A stretch of 64,000 nucleotides of DNA. It comes from Caulobacter vibrioides. GTDB taxonomy: Bacteria > Pseudomonadota > Alphaproteobacteria > Caulobacterales > Caulobacteraceae. Made by a program: the position numbers and the translations under genes. Under the pieces are notes generated by a model. The model was not told where the DNA came from. It ran no database searches and saw only the letters and a program-made list of their open reading frames with translations. The DNA lies in NCBI GenBank assembly GCA_001449105.1, contig LNIY01000074.1, positions 1 to 64,000 on the forward strand, read 5' to 3'. Numbering within the stretch: position 1 is the stretch's first letter; every line of letters begins with the position of its first letter. Of this stretch, positions 52,101 through 60,164 are shown piece by piece.

Positions 52101-52301
52101 TCAGAACCGGCGGCGCTTCAGGGAGGCAAAGGCGTCCAGCATCACCGCCGCCAGGTGGCTCTGGCTGCGCGCGAAGGCCGGATCGGCGGCCTCTCCCGAC
52201 AGCCGCATGCCGTCGGGGCGAGAGACGCTCCAGGTGCAGCGGCCGGCGGCGATGTCGAGCTCGACCTGGCAGTCGGAAGCGGGCGGGGCGGCGGTCAGCA
52301 T
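52101..52301 (-). CDS. Small hypothetical protein
   Basis: A 66-residue cytoplasmic protein (MLTAAPPASDCQVELDIAAG, with WSVSRPDGMRLSGEAADPAF and an LKRRRF end). A strong AGGAGA ribosome site lies six bases upstream of its ATG, which is the main support. No domain or homologue is recognised. It lies between the M49-like peptidase and the sensor kinase genes, all on the minus strand. Confidence 0.6.
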   Translation of the reverse strand: MLTAAPPASDCQVELDIAAGRCTWSVSRPDGMRLSGEAADPAFARSQSHLAAVMLDAFASLKRRRF

Positions 52302-52391
52302 GGAAGTCTCCTGGCCGGGATGGCGAGATCAGACCTTACGGACCGCATGCGGCGTCCTGATGGACCCGACATGGAGATTTCGTGCAGACGA

Positions 52392-53987
52392 TCAGGCCGC
52401 CGGCAGGCTGAGGGCGAAGCGCGCGCCTTCGGGGCCGGCCACATAGGCCGCGTCGCCGCCGTGGGCGCGGGCCAGCGAGCGGGCGATCGACAGGCCAAGG
52501 CCCGTGCCGCCCTGGGCCCGTCGGGTGGTGAAGAACGGCTCGAACAGCCGCGCGGCGTCGGCGTTCGCCACGCCGGGACCATCGTCGGCGACTTCCAGCA
52601 CCACGGTCCGGCCGTCCTGGCGCGCGCCGATCGTCACCTTGCCGGCGCCGGCCTGGCGGCTGTTCTCGACCAGCACGGTCAGCACCGTCTCGATCATCGC
52701 CAGCGGGGCGGCGACGGGCGGCAGGCCTTCGGGCAGCTCGGCGGTCACGGCGAAGGCGGGGGTGGACAGGGCGGCGGCCACGGCCTTGGCGGCCGCCAGC
52801 GGCGCGGCGGCGACTCCGGCCTCGGGTGTGGCCATGTCGGCGCGGGCAAGCTCCAGCAGCCGTCCGACCAGCGCCGAAAGGCGGGCGTTGTCGGCGGCGA
52901 TGTTCGCGAGAAAGCGCTCGCGCTCGGCCTGGCTCATGGTCGGATAGTGGTCCTGCAGAAGCTCGATGGCACCGCGCACCCCGGCCAGCGGCGTCTTGAA
53001 CTCGTGGCTCAGCGCGGCGGCGAAGTCGCGCAGATAGCGCGAGCGCTTGTCGATCGCCTCGGCCATGGCGCGGAAGTCGTCATAGAGCGCCTGGATCTCG
53101 ACGGCGGCGGTTCTGGGCGTCTCCGGCGGCGCCTCGCCCCGGCCGCCGGCCATGGCCCGGGTGGCGGCGCTGAGCTGCTCGATCGGCCGGGTCACCCCGC
53201 GCGAAACCAGGCCCGCCAGGCCGAACAGCACCAGCAGTATGACCCCCGCGCCCAGCAGCAGCTTGCCGCGATCCTCGTGCAGACCCTTGAACAGGCCGCG
53301 CGGCGAGCGCGACAGCAGCAGCACCCCGACCGTCCGGCCGTCGACCACCACCGGGCGGGCGTGGTGCAGGCGCACCGCCGAGGCCCGGCTGAACAGCTCC
53401 CAGACCGAGCGCTGGCGGTACTGGCCTATGCGGCGCAGCACGGTGTCGGACCGGCCGGCCAGCGCCTGGCGCACCTCGGGCAGGGCCGACAGGTCGCCGC
53501 CGGTCCCCAGGCCCCGCACCACGCGGCCCTGGCTGTCGGTCAGGACGATGGCGGCCAGGGTGCTGCGGGTGGTGTCGGCGAAGATGTGGTCCAGCCGCGC
53601 GGCGGCGGCCGTCGCGTCGCCCGACGGCGGGGCGGCGCTGGGCGCGGGGGAGGGGCGTTCGGGCAGGATCCGCGCGGCCGACAGGTCGATGCTCGGCTTC
53701 TCGGGGCGGTAGTAGTCGGGGTCTTCCGGATCCGGCTCGGGCAGGGCGCTGGTCGCCGGCGCGCCGGGCCAAAGCGCGGCCGCCGTGGCTGCCAGGGCCG
53801 CGCCCTGGGCGGTCAGCTCGGCCTCGGTCTGGCGCACCAGGGTGTTCTCGTAGCTGCGCAGGAACACCCCGCCGATCGCCGGCATGCAGGCGGCGAACAG
53901 CAGCACCGCCAGCAGGATGCTGCGCAGCCGCAGCGCCGGCCAGCGGCGCTTGATCCTGTCCTTGAGGACCGTGAGGGCGGCGATCAC
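52392..53987 (-). CDS. Sensor histidine kinase (CreC-like)
   Basis: A 531-residue membrane kinase. A first helix (LRSILLAVLLFAACMPAIGG) and a second (LLLGAGVILLVLFGLAGLVS) bracket a periplasmic sensor region of about 200 residues. Then HAMP (VTRPIEQLSAATRAMA), HisKA with phosphorylated His328 (LSHEFKTPLAGVRGAIE) and HATPase_c (VLVENSRQAG, DDGPGV, GGTGLGLSIAR). GTG at 53987 overlaps the response-regulator stop (GTGA). It pairs with the OmpR regulator upstream and the DUF4173 protein, the CreBCD-type arrangement. Confidence 0.88.
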   Translation of the reverse strand: MIAALTVLKDRIKRRWPALRLRSILLAVLLFAACMPAIGGVFLRSYENTLVRQTEAELTAQGAALAATAAALWPGAPATSALPEPDPEDPDYYRPEKPSIDLSAARILPERPSPAPSAAPPSGDATAAAARLDHIFADTTRSTLAAIVLTDSQGRVVRGLGTGGDLSALPEVRQALAGRSDTVLRRIGQYRQRSVWELFSRASAVRLHHARPVVVDGRTVGVLLLSRSPRGLFKGLHEDRGKLLLGAGVILLVLFGLAGLVSRGVTRPIEQLSAATRAMAGGRGEAPPETPRTAAVEIQALYDDFRAMAEAIDKRSRYLRDFAAALSHEFKTPLAGVRGAIELLQDHYPTMSQAERERFLANIAADNARLSALVGRLLELARADMATPEAGVAAAPLAAAKAVAAALSTPAFAVTAELPEGLPPVAAPLAMIETVLTVLVENSRQAGAGKVTIGARQDGRTVVLEVADDGPGVANADAARLFEPFFTTRRAQGGTGLGLSIARSLARAHGGDAAYVAGPEGARFALSLPAA

Positions 53988-54697
53988 GCCCCGGCGCTCT
54001 CGCTCGAGCCCTGGCACGGACCCAGGCGATAGCCGATCCCCGGGCGGGTCTCGACCACGTCGCTGCCGCCCAGCTTGGCGAACTTGGCGCGCAGGTTGCG
54101 CACGTGGCTGTCGATGGTGCGGTCGGTCAGGGCGAAGCCCGGGCCGCGCAGCTTGTCGATGATCGCGTCGCGGCTGAACACCCGGCGCGGGGCGCTGGCC
54201 AGGGTCCAGAGGATGCCGAATTCGGTGACGGTCAGCGCCGCCTCGGCGGTCCCCCAGGCCGCGCGCCAGGCGTCGGCCTCCAGGCTGAGGCGGCCATGGC
54301 TGACCAGCTTGGGCTCCTCGGCGGGCGGCGCGGCGCCGGCGCGGCGCAGGATGGCGCTGACCCTGGCCGTGACCTCGCGCGGGCTGAACGGCTTGACCAC
54401 GTAGTCGTCGGCGCCCAGCTCGATGCCCAGCACCCGGTCGATCTCGTCGTCGCGCGACGACAGCAGAAGCACCGGCAGTTGGCCCTCGGCGCGGATCCTG
54501 CGGCAGACGTCCAGGCCGTTCAGGCGCGGCATGTTGATGTCCAGCACGACCAGGGCCGGCTTGTGGGCCGCGATCGCCTCCAGCGCCGCCTCGCCGTCGG
54601 CGGCCTCGACCGTGGCGTAGCCGGCCTTGCCCAGGGCGAAGGCCAGCAGCTCGCGGATGTGCGGCTCGTCGTCGACGATCAGGATCGGTTGAGTCAT
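53984..54697 (-). CDS. OmpR-family response regulator (CreB-like)
   Basis: A 237-residue regulator with receiver domain (acidic DDE 9-11, phospho-acceptor Asp53 in VVLDINMP, Lys102 in VVKPFS) and a C-terminal winged helix (about 135-230, TEFGILWTLASAPRRVFSRD, TIDSHVRNLRAKFAKLG). It overlaps the DUF4173 gene by four bases (ATGA) and the kinase by four (GTGA), so the three are one translationally coupled operon. Confidence 0.92.
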   Translation of the reverse strand: MTQPILIVDDEPHIRELLAFALGKAGYATVEAADGEAALEAIAAHKPALVVLDINMPRLNGLDVCRRIRAEGQLPVLLLSSRDDEIDRVLGIELGADDYVVKPFSPREVTARVSAILRRAGAAPPAEEPKLVSHGRLSLEADAWRAAWGTAEAALTVTEFGILWTLASAPRRVFSRDAIIDKLRGPGFALTDRTIDSHVRNLRAKFAKLGGSDVVETRPGIGYRLGPCQGSSESAGA

Positions 54698-56259
54698 GGC
54701 GCAGATGTTCCGCTTGCGACGTCCGGGGTCAACGGGGCGGGCGCCGGTTCTGCGCTCTCGGGACCCATGGGGCGGCCCTGGCAGTCGAAGGTCCCTTCCG
54801 GAGCCGAGAGGTTCGCATCGCGCGGGACCAGCGCCAGGGCGGTCCGCAGGCGGCGCTCGCCGCGCCAGGTCCAGCTGCGCCAGTCGCTCTGGCGGGCGGA
54901 GAGGTCGTGCAGCACCGTCTCTCGCGACCAGGCCACGCGGACGGCCAGCGGCGGCGGCAGGGGCGTCGCCCGCAGCCGGCTGAGCGCCACGACCGAGGAG
55001 TCGCCCAGGCGCTCAAGGTAGCAGACGTCGAGTTCGGTTCCGCGCCCGCCCGCCTCCTTGGCGTGGCCGGCGTTCCAGCTGGCCGCCACAGCGCCGATGT
55101 CGACGACGGCGCACCCGGCCAGCACTACGGCCGTCGCGGCGACATTGGCGTCGACCAGCCACGAGCCGCTCTTGCCGCGCAGCATCCGCCAGCAGATCAG
55201 CAGCAGGCCCACGCCCACCAGCGCCATCCAGATCAGCGCCGCGATACGCAGGCGGGTCAGGCCGTAGGCCTCGACATAGTCCAGCGTGCGCAGGATCGAC
55301 GAGGCGACGAGGAACAGGTTCTGGCCCACCCACAGCACCACCAGCCGCCGCAGCCAGCTAGACCTCGCCGTCGCCGAGCCCGGGGCCAGGGCGACCAGCA
55401 CGAAGAGCCCGGCCAGCAGGGCCGTGGCGATCAGGGCGTAGGCGCCGCGATGGGCGTAGTCCGCCAGGGTCACGCCCTGCGGCAGCGGCGCGCGCGACCA
55501 CAGGAAGGCGATGTCCAGGCCGTTCTGCAGGGCGAATAGCGCGTTGAACACCACCAGCGAAAGACCCACCGACGCGACGCTGACGCCGGGCAGGGGCGTG
55601 CCGGATCCGACCGGCAGGCCCTGCGTCCGCCGCAGAAAGCGCGGCCGCAGCAACGCCCAGGCGCAGGCCGCCATCACGGCGGCGAACACCAGTCGCGCCC
55701 CATCGAAAGGCGGCAGCCGCAGCTGGCCCAGGGCCTGGGCGATCACCGGATTGGCGGTGGTGAAGAGGCCCAGGAACACCAGGCCGCCGACGGTCGGCAG
55801 CACCAGCATCGGCAGGAGTCGCATCATCACCTGGCCGCCGGCGGTGCGATGCCTGCGCAGGGCCAGGAAATCGAGGACCGGCGCCGCCAGGCTCATGGCC
55901 AGCCAGAAGCCTAGCCGCTGGGTCCAGCGCCAGGCGCCGTCCAGCTTTCCGGCGCGGGCGGCCAGCACAGCGACACCGAGCGAAAGCGTGCAGAACGCGA
56001 ACGCCAGCCGTCCCTGCGCCTCGATCAGCAGCCCGGCGAACGCCGCCGCTAGCAGTAGCGCCGGCCAGGCCTTGCGCGAGGCGGGGTGGAGAAGGGCGAC
56101 CGCCAGCACCGCCAGCAGCAGGAAGAGGCCAAGACCCGCCCCGGGCGCATGGCGGTAGAGCAGCTGGTCGGCGGCCAGCACCAGCGCGGCGGCCGTGATG
56201 GGCTTCATCCAGAACGGCGCTCGGATCTGTTTGGGGCGGAGCGGTCGAAGGGCTGGCAT
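54694..56259 (-). CDS. DUF4173 membrane protein
   Basis: A 521-residue protein with about 12 hydrophobic segments in its first 400 residues and an extra-membrane C-terminal part of about 120 residues (LDVCYLERLGDSSVVALSRL through FDCQGRP). It matches the DUF4173 family (PF13687), often found beside two-component systems. The role is unknown; the last part may be a sensor or binding domain for the coupled kinase. The start at 56259 (MPALRPLRPKQIRAP) precedes the first helix. First gene of the operon. Confidence 0.8.
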   Translation of the reverse strand: MPALRPLRPKQIRAPFWMKPITAAALVLAADQLLYRHAPGAGLGLFLLLAVLAVALLHPASRKAWPALLLAAAFAGLLIEAQGRLAFAFCTLSLGVAVLAARAGKLDGAWRWTQRLGFWLAMSLAAPVLDFLALRRHRTAGGQVMMRLLPMLVLPTVGGLVFLGLFTTANPVIAQALGQLRLPPFDGARLVFAAVMAACAWALLRPRFLRRTQGLPVGSGTPLPGVSVASVGLSLVVFNALFALQNGLDIAFLWSRAPLPQGVTLADYAHRGAYALIATALLAGLFVLVALAPGSATARSSWLRRLVVLWVGQNLFLVASSILRTLDYVEAYGLTRLRIAALIWMALVGVGLLLICWRMLRGKSGSWLVDANVAATAVVLAGCAVVDIGAVAASWNAGHAKEAGGRGTELDVCYLERLGDSSVVALSRLRATPLPPPLAVRVAWSRETVLHDLSARQSDWRSWTWRGERRLRTALALVPRDANLSAPEGTFDCQGRPMGPESAEPAPAPLTPDVASGTSAP

Positions 56260-56367
56260 CGGAAGGTCCCCAGGGTTTGGAGCCTTCTCGATAATCGCCG
56301 CGCTTGCAGGGGCGGCGGCGACGGCGTGCACGGTCCGACCGCTGGCCGTGCAGATCCGGTGCAGACG

Positions 56368-56397
56368 AAAAAAGGGCGGCGCGAGATCGCGCCGCCC
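56368..56397 (-). terminator. Terminator of hsp20
   Basis: GGGCGGCGCGA and TCGCGCCGCCC form an 11-bp stem with a 2-nt loop. On the minus strand seven T follow. It lies about 45 bases after the hsp20 stop. Confidence 0.85.
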
Positions 56398-56442
56398 GAA
56401 AGTCGGAGGGGGAATTCAGAGAGAGAAAGCGGTCGGTCGCCG

Positions 56443-56919
56443 TTAGGCGGCCTTTTCACCTTCGATCAGGCTGGAGGCGTCGCCGTCGACGGTGGCGGCG
56501 CCGGCGTTGATCGGGATGGTCCGGGGCTTGAGGGCCTCGGGCAGTTCGCGCTTCAGCGAGATCGACAGCAGGCCGTCGGCCAGGGCGGCGTCGGTCACCA
56601 CCACATAGTCGGCCAGCTGGAAGCGGCGGTCGAAATTGCGCTCGGCGAGGCCGCGATGCAGGTAGCGCTTGGCTTCGTCATTGGCGGCCTTGCGGCCCGA
56701 GACGGTCAGCAGGCCTTCCTTGGCCTCGATCGACAGCTCTTCCGGCTTGAAGCCGGCGACGGCGATCTCGATGCGGTAGGAATTCTCGTCGGTGCGCTCG
56801 ATGTTGTAGGGCGGATAGCCGGAGGCGGCTTCGGTCTTGGCGGCGGCGTCAAGTTGCGCGGCCAGGCGGTCGAAGCCGACGAGCGAGCGGTACAGCGGCG
56901 AAAGGTCGATAGTACGCAT
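56443..56919 (-). CDS. Small heat-shock protein (Hsp20/IbpA family)
   Basis: A 158-residue alpha-crystallin-domain chaperone that holds unfolding proteins. The domain (about 38-130) carries YNIERTDENSYRIEIAVAGF, LLTVSGRK, LHRGLAERNFDRRFQLADYV and LKRELPEALKPR with the C-terminal IPI motif (RTIPINAG). It resembles the IbpA-like class A sHsps of alphaproteobacteria. A sigma-32-type promoter and a ROSE-like thermosensor leader lie upstream, so heat control should be both transcriptional and translational. Confidence 0.93.
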   Translation of the reverse strand: MRTIDLSPLYRSLVGFDRLAAQLDAAAKTEAASGYPPYNIERTDENSYRIEIAVAGFKPEELSIEAKEGLLTVSGRKAANDEAKRYLHRGLAERNFDRRFQLADYVVVTDAALADGLLSISLKRELPEALKPRTIPINAGAATVDGDASSLIEGEKAA

Positions 56920-57030
56920 AAGTGTAGAACCTTCTCTTCAAGCAAGGTTGCAGTCAGTGTTCGAACCTTCGACGACCCGAGATCGGCCTCGTCTGTGATC
57001 CGGAAGGCCCGGCTATCCAGCGCCTTCGGT
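56920..57030 (-). ncRNA. ROSE-like RNA thermometer in the hsp20 leader
   Basis: The hsp20 leader is about 110 nt. Its last hairpin, AACCTT / AAGGTT (56928-56949), buries the ribosome site AGAAGG opposite CCTTGCT, the anti-Shine-Dalgarno arrangement of ROSE elements, where UUGCU faces AGGA. The start codon lies eight bases downstream. Upstream GC-rich sequence can form additional stems. Identification is by eye. Confidence 0.7.
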
Positions 57031-57034
57031 TGAA

Positions 57035-57063
57035 TAGTTGGGAGGTCGTTTTTCGACTTCAAG
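57035..57063 (-). promoter_or_regulatory. Sigma-32 (heat-shock) promoter of hsp20
   Basis: On the minus strand CTTGAA (57058-57063) and CCCAACTA (57035-57042) are 15 bases apart, close to the sigma-32 consensus CTTGAA-N13-17-CCCCATNT. Transcription would begin near 57028, giving the ROSE-like leader. Confidence 0.7.
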
Positions 57064-57205
57064 GGGTGCGGCGTTTTTGAATGCCGCCGCCGTCGATCAT
57101 GGGGCGGGCGACTTGAACGGAGGACGGGGCCAAGGGGGCGGAATCGCTTGATCGGCCGCCACCCAAGGTTAAGGTCCGTCACCTCGACGACGACGGAGAC
57201 AGACC

Positions 57206-58048
57206 ATGCCCGCCCGCCGCCACTTCCTCATCCTCGCCGCCCTCGCGGCGCTCGCGCCCGCCACCGGCGCCCTGGCCGCCGACGCCGCCCTCAAGGCCGC
57301 CGTCGCCTCGCCCGACCGCACGCCCGCCAGCGTCGCCCGCGACGGGGCCCGCCATCCCTACGAGAGCCTCGCGTTCTGGGGCCTCAAGCCCGGCCAGACG
57401 GTGATCGAGGTCTCGCCCGGCGGCGGCTACTGGACCGAGATCCTCGCGCCCTACGCCAAGGCCACCAAGGGAACCTATGTGGCCGGCGTCGCCGACCTGG
57501 CCAATCCCAAGCTGTCGGAAGGCGCCCGCAAGGGCCGCGCGGCCTTCGAGGCCCGCTTCGCCGACGAGGCCAAGTACGGCAAGGTCAAGTTCGTCGACTT
57601 CGGCCCCGTGGCCGCGCCGCTGGGCGCGCCGGGCTCGGCCGACGTGGTGCTGACCGCCCGCAACGTCCATAACTGGACGGTCCAGCCCGGCACGGCCGAC
57701 AAGCTGTTCGCCGACTTCTTCGCCGTGCTGAAGCCGGGCGGCGTGCTGGCCGTCGAGGAGCACCGCGCCGATCCGGCCGACGAGAAGAGCGCCGGGGCCA
57801 ACGGCTATCTGTCGACCGCCACGGTCGTGGCGCTGGCCGAGAAGGCTGGCTTCAAGCTCGACGCCAAGTCCGAGATCAACGCCAACCCCAAGGACACCAA
57901 GGACCACCCCTTCGGCGTCTGGACCCTGCCGCCCGTCCGCCAGTCGGCGCCGTCGGGCCAGCCGGCCGATCCGAACTTCGATCGCGCCAAGTACGACGCC
58001 ATCGGCGAGAGCGACCGCATGACCCTGCGGTTCAAGAAGCCCGCGTGA
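57206..58048 (+). CDS. Exported methyltransferase-fold protein (COG4798-like), copy 1
   Basis: A 280-residue protein with a Sec signal peptide (FLILAALAALAPATGALAA, cleavage near residue 25) followed by a class I methyltransferase fold (LKPGQTVIEVSPGGGYWTEI as motif I, VVLTARNVHNW, FAVLKPGGVLAVEEHRAD). Conserved C-terminal block INANPKDTKDHPFGVWTLPP. Annotated widely as predicted methyltransferase; the signal peptide sits oddly with a SAM-using enzyme. It precedes a lipoprotein paralogue. Confidence 0.82.
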   Translation: MPARRHFLILAALAALAPATGALAADAALKAAVASPDRTPASVARDGARHPYESLAFWGLKPGQTVIEVSPGGGYWTEILAPYAKATKGTYVAGVADLANPKLSEGARKGRAAFEARFADEAKYGKVKFVDFGPVAAPLGAPGSADVVLTARNVHNWTVQPGTADKLFADFFAVLKPGGVLAVEEHRADPADEKSAGANGYLSTATVVALAEKAGFKLDAKSEINANPKDTKDHPFGVWTLPPVRQSAPSGQPADPNFDRAKYDAIGESDRMTLRFKKPA

Positions 58049-58070
58049 GCCGGCGTCATTTGGTCCCGGA

Positions 58071-58126
58071 GCCCGCGCTCCGCGGGCGTCCTTGGGTCCA
58101 AGCGCCCGCGTTCCGCGGGCGTCTTT
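58071..58126 (+). terminator. Tandem terminator hairpins after methyltransferase copy 1
   Basis: Two nearly identical hairpins, GCCCGCG-CTC-CGCGGGC (58071-58087) and GCCCGCG-TTC-CGCGGGC (58104-58120). The second is followed by GTCTTTTC. They form a double terminator between the two paralogues. Confidence 0.7.
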
Positions 58127-58157
58127 TCGCCAAGGTCGCGGTCTAGGGCTGGGATCC

Positions 58158-59081
58158 ATGCGTAACGGGGGATCGATGGACCCAGTCTCTTCCTGGTCGC
58201 GTCGCGGCCTGCTCGTGGCTGCCGGCGCGGCGGGCCTCGTCGGCTGCGGCCGCAAGAAGGACGAACCGGCCGCCAAGGCCGAGGCGCCCAAGCCCGCCGC
58301 CGTGGCCAAGGGCGGGGCCTCCACCCTGGCCGGCGCGGTGGCCGGCGACTGGCGCAGCAGCGCCGACAAGGCCCGCGACGCCTGGCGCCATCCGGTGCAG
58401 AGCCTGGAGTTCTGGGAGATCAGGCCCGGCCAGACGGTGGTCGAGTTCTGGCCCGGCGCGGGCTGGTACACCGAGATCCTGGCGCCGTTCCTGGCCTCCA
58501 CGGGCGGCAAGCTTTACGAGGCGGTGCTGGAGGCCGATCCGGCCGATCCCGCCGCCGCCGAGATCGTGGCCGCCTATCGTCGCAAGCTGGAGGCCAAGCC
58601 CAAGCTCTACGGCAAGGTCGACATCACCACCTTCGGCCGCGCCAGCGGGCCTGTGGCGCCGGCCGGCAGCGCCGACCGCGTGCTGTTCCTGCGCAACCTG
58701 CACAACTGGATGGCCGGCGGCATCGCCGAGAAGGCCTTCAAGGACGCCCTGGCGGCGCTGAAGCCCGGCGGCGTCCTGGGCGTCGAGGAGCATCGGGGCG
58801 AGCCCGGCCGCGTGCAGGACGTGCTGGCCGCCGACGGCTACGTCCAGCAGGCCTATGTCGAGCAGCTGGCCAAGGAGGCGGGGTTCGAGCTGGCGGGATC
58901 CAGCGAGATCAACGCCAATCCCAAGGACACCAAGGACCATCCGTTCGGCGTCTGGACCCTGCCGCCCACGCGCCTGTCGGCGCCGCGCGGCGAGCCGGCC
59001 GAACCCGACTTCGACCACGCCAAGTATGACGCCATAGGGGAGAGCGACCGCATGACCCTGAAGTTCGTGAAGCCGAAATGA
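58158..59081 (+). CDS. Exported methyltransferase-fold lipoprotein (COG4798-like), copy 2
   Basis: A 307-residue paralogue of copy 1, sharing GQTVVEFWPGAGWYTEILAP, FLRNLHNW, ALKPGGVLGVEEHRGE and the INANPKDTKDHPFGVWTLPP block. Its N-terminus is different: a twin-arginine motif (SWSRRGLLVAAGAAG) with lipobox LVGCG, then an Ala/Lys/Pro linker. It should be a lipoprotein facing the periplasm. The second ATG at 58176 is an alternative start. It overlaps the next gene by four bases (ATGA). Confidence 0.82.
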   Translation: MRNGGSMDPVSSWSRRGLLVAAGAAGLVGCGRKKDEPAAKAEAPKPAAVAKGGASTLAGAVAGDWRSSADKARDAWRHPVQSLEFWEIRPGQTVVEFWPGAGWYTEILAPFLASTGGKLYEAVLEADPADPAAAEIVAAYRRKLEAKPKLYGKVDITTFGRASGPVAPAGSADRVLFLRNLHNWMAGGIAEKAFKDALAALKPGGVLGVEEHRGEPGRVQDVLAADGYVQQAYVEQLAKEAGFELAGSSEINANPKDTKDHPFGVWTLPPTRLSAPRGEPAEPDFDHAKYDAIGESDRMTLKFVKPK

Positions 59082-59743
59082 GCGCCCGCATCGCGCGCCG
59101 CGCGCTCATCGCCGCCGCCCTGACGCTGGTCGCCGGCGCGGCCTTCGCCCAGGCCGGCAAGACGGCGCCCGCCGACAAGGTCTTCAGCTATCTGGAGAAC
59201 TTCCTGAAGGTGCCCGCGCAGGAGCGCTCGCGCACACGGGTGGCCTTCGCCGTGTCGCGCGACGGCAAGCCGGCGGCGGGCCTGAAGGCGACCCTGGTCG
59301 AGGCCAGCGGCGCGCGCACGCCGCTGCCGATCGGCGCCGACGGCCGCTTCGAGCGGCTGCCGACCCTGGCCCAGCTGCAGGGGGAGTCGAAGGTCGAGTT
59401 CGAGGCTCCGGCCGACGCCAAGTTCGGTTCGACCCTGATCATCGAGCCGGTCCTGAAGCCGGCCGCCGAGTACGAGATCGCCGAGCTGAAGACGGTGCTG
59501 GACTCCACCAACGGCGTCATCGGCAAGGCCGCCGGACCCATGGCCATGCTGGCCCCGAAGATGACCGGCTTCGGGTTTCCGGGCGCGGCGGGCGGCGTCG
59601 TGGTGGGGGCGGACGGCAAGTCCCAGCCCCTGCCGTTGTCGGGAAAGACGCCCATCCTGCGCCTCGCCGACTTCAAGGGCGCGACCCGCGTACGGCTGTC
59701 CGGAACCCCTGCGCGCGTAGGCTTCATCCAGAGCAAAAAATAG
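59078..59743 (+). CDS. Exported protein, unknown function
   Basis: A 221-residue protein with a Sec signal (RRALIAAALTLVAGAAFAQA). The rest is rich in short beta-like stretches (GLKATLVEASGARTPLPIGA, STLIIEPVLKPAAEYEIAEL) and a Gly-rich run (KMTGFGFPGAAGGVVVGADG). No family is recognised. It is translationally coupled to the methyltransferase-like lipoprotein, which suggests a shared periplasmic job. Confidence 0.7.
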   Translation: MSARIARRALIAAALTLVAGAAFAQAGKTAPADKVFSYLENFLKVPAQERSRTRVAFAVSRDGKPAAGLKATLVEASGARTPLPIGADGRFERLPTLAQLQGESKVEFEAPADAKFGSTLIIEPVLKPAAEYEIAELKTVLDSTNGVIGKAAGPMAMLAPKMTGFGFPGAAGGVVVGADGKSQPLPLSGKTPILRLADFKGATRVRLSGTPARVGFIQSKK

Positions 59744-59852
59744 CGTGGAGAGCGTCTGAACGGTGTTTACTTGCGGCCCGGCTCCGGCCAGGGTGGCGCC
59801 CAAGTTTTCACGCGCAGAACGCTCAAGCGCAGAAAAGAGGGAGACAGCGTTT

Positions 59853-60161
59853 ATGGCCACGTTGCAGGAAATCACCGACAAGATCAAAACCGCCGTGGGC
59901 GACGACAGCGGCCTGGGCAAGAGCCTGAAGTTCGACCTGAAGGGCGAAGGCGTCATCCTCATCGACGGCGGTTCGGTCACCAACGAGGACGGCCCGGCCG
60001 ACCTGACCATGACCCTGTCGAAGGAAGACTTCCTGGCTATCGGCGCCGGCTCGCTCGACCCGACCATGGCCGTCATGACCGGCAAGCTGAAGCTGTCGGA
60101 CATGGGCGCGGCGATGGCGCTGCAGTCCAAGATGGCGGCGCTGTTCTCGAAGCTCCGCTAA
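59853..60161 (+). CDS. SCP2 sterol-carrier-type lipid-binding protein
   Basis: A 102-residue single SCP2 domain (LQEITDKIKTAVGDDSGLGK, VTNEDGPADLTMTLSKEDF, GSLDPTMAVMTGKLKLSDMG), a lipid or acyl-CoA binding fold. AAGAGGGAGA precedes the ATG. The alpha/beta hydrolase gene follows by three bases, so it may present lipid to that enzyme. Confidence 0.85.
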   Translation: MATLQEITDKIKTAVGDDSGLGKSLKFDLKGEGVILIDGGSVTNEDGPADLTMTLSKEDFLAIGAGSLDPTMAVMTGKLKLSDMGAAMALQSKMAALFSKLR

Positions 60162-60164
60162 GCC

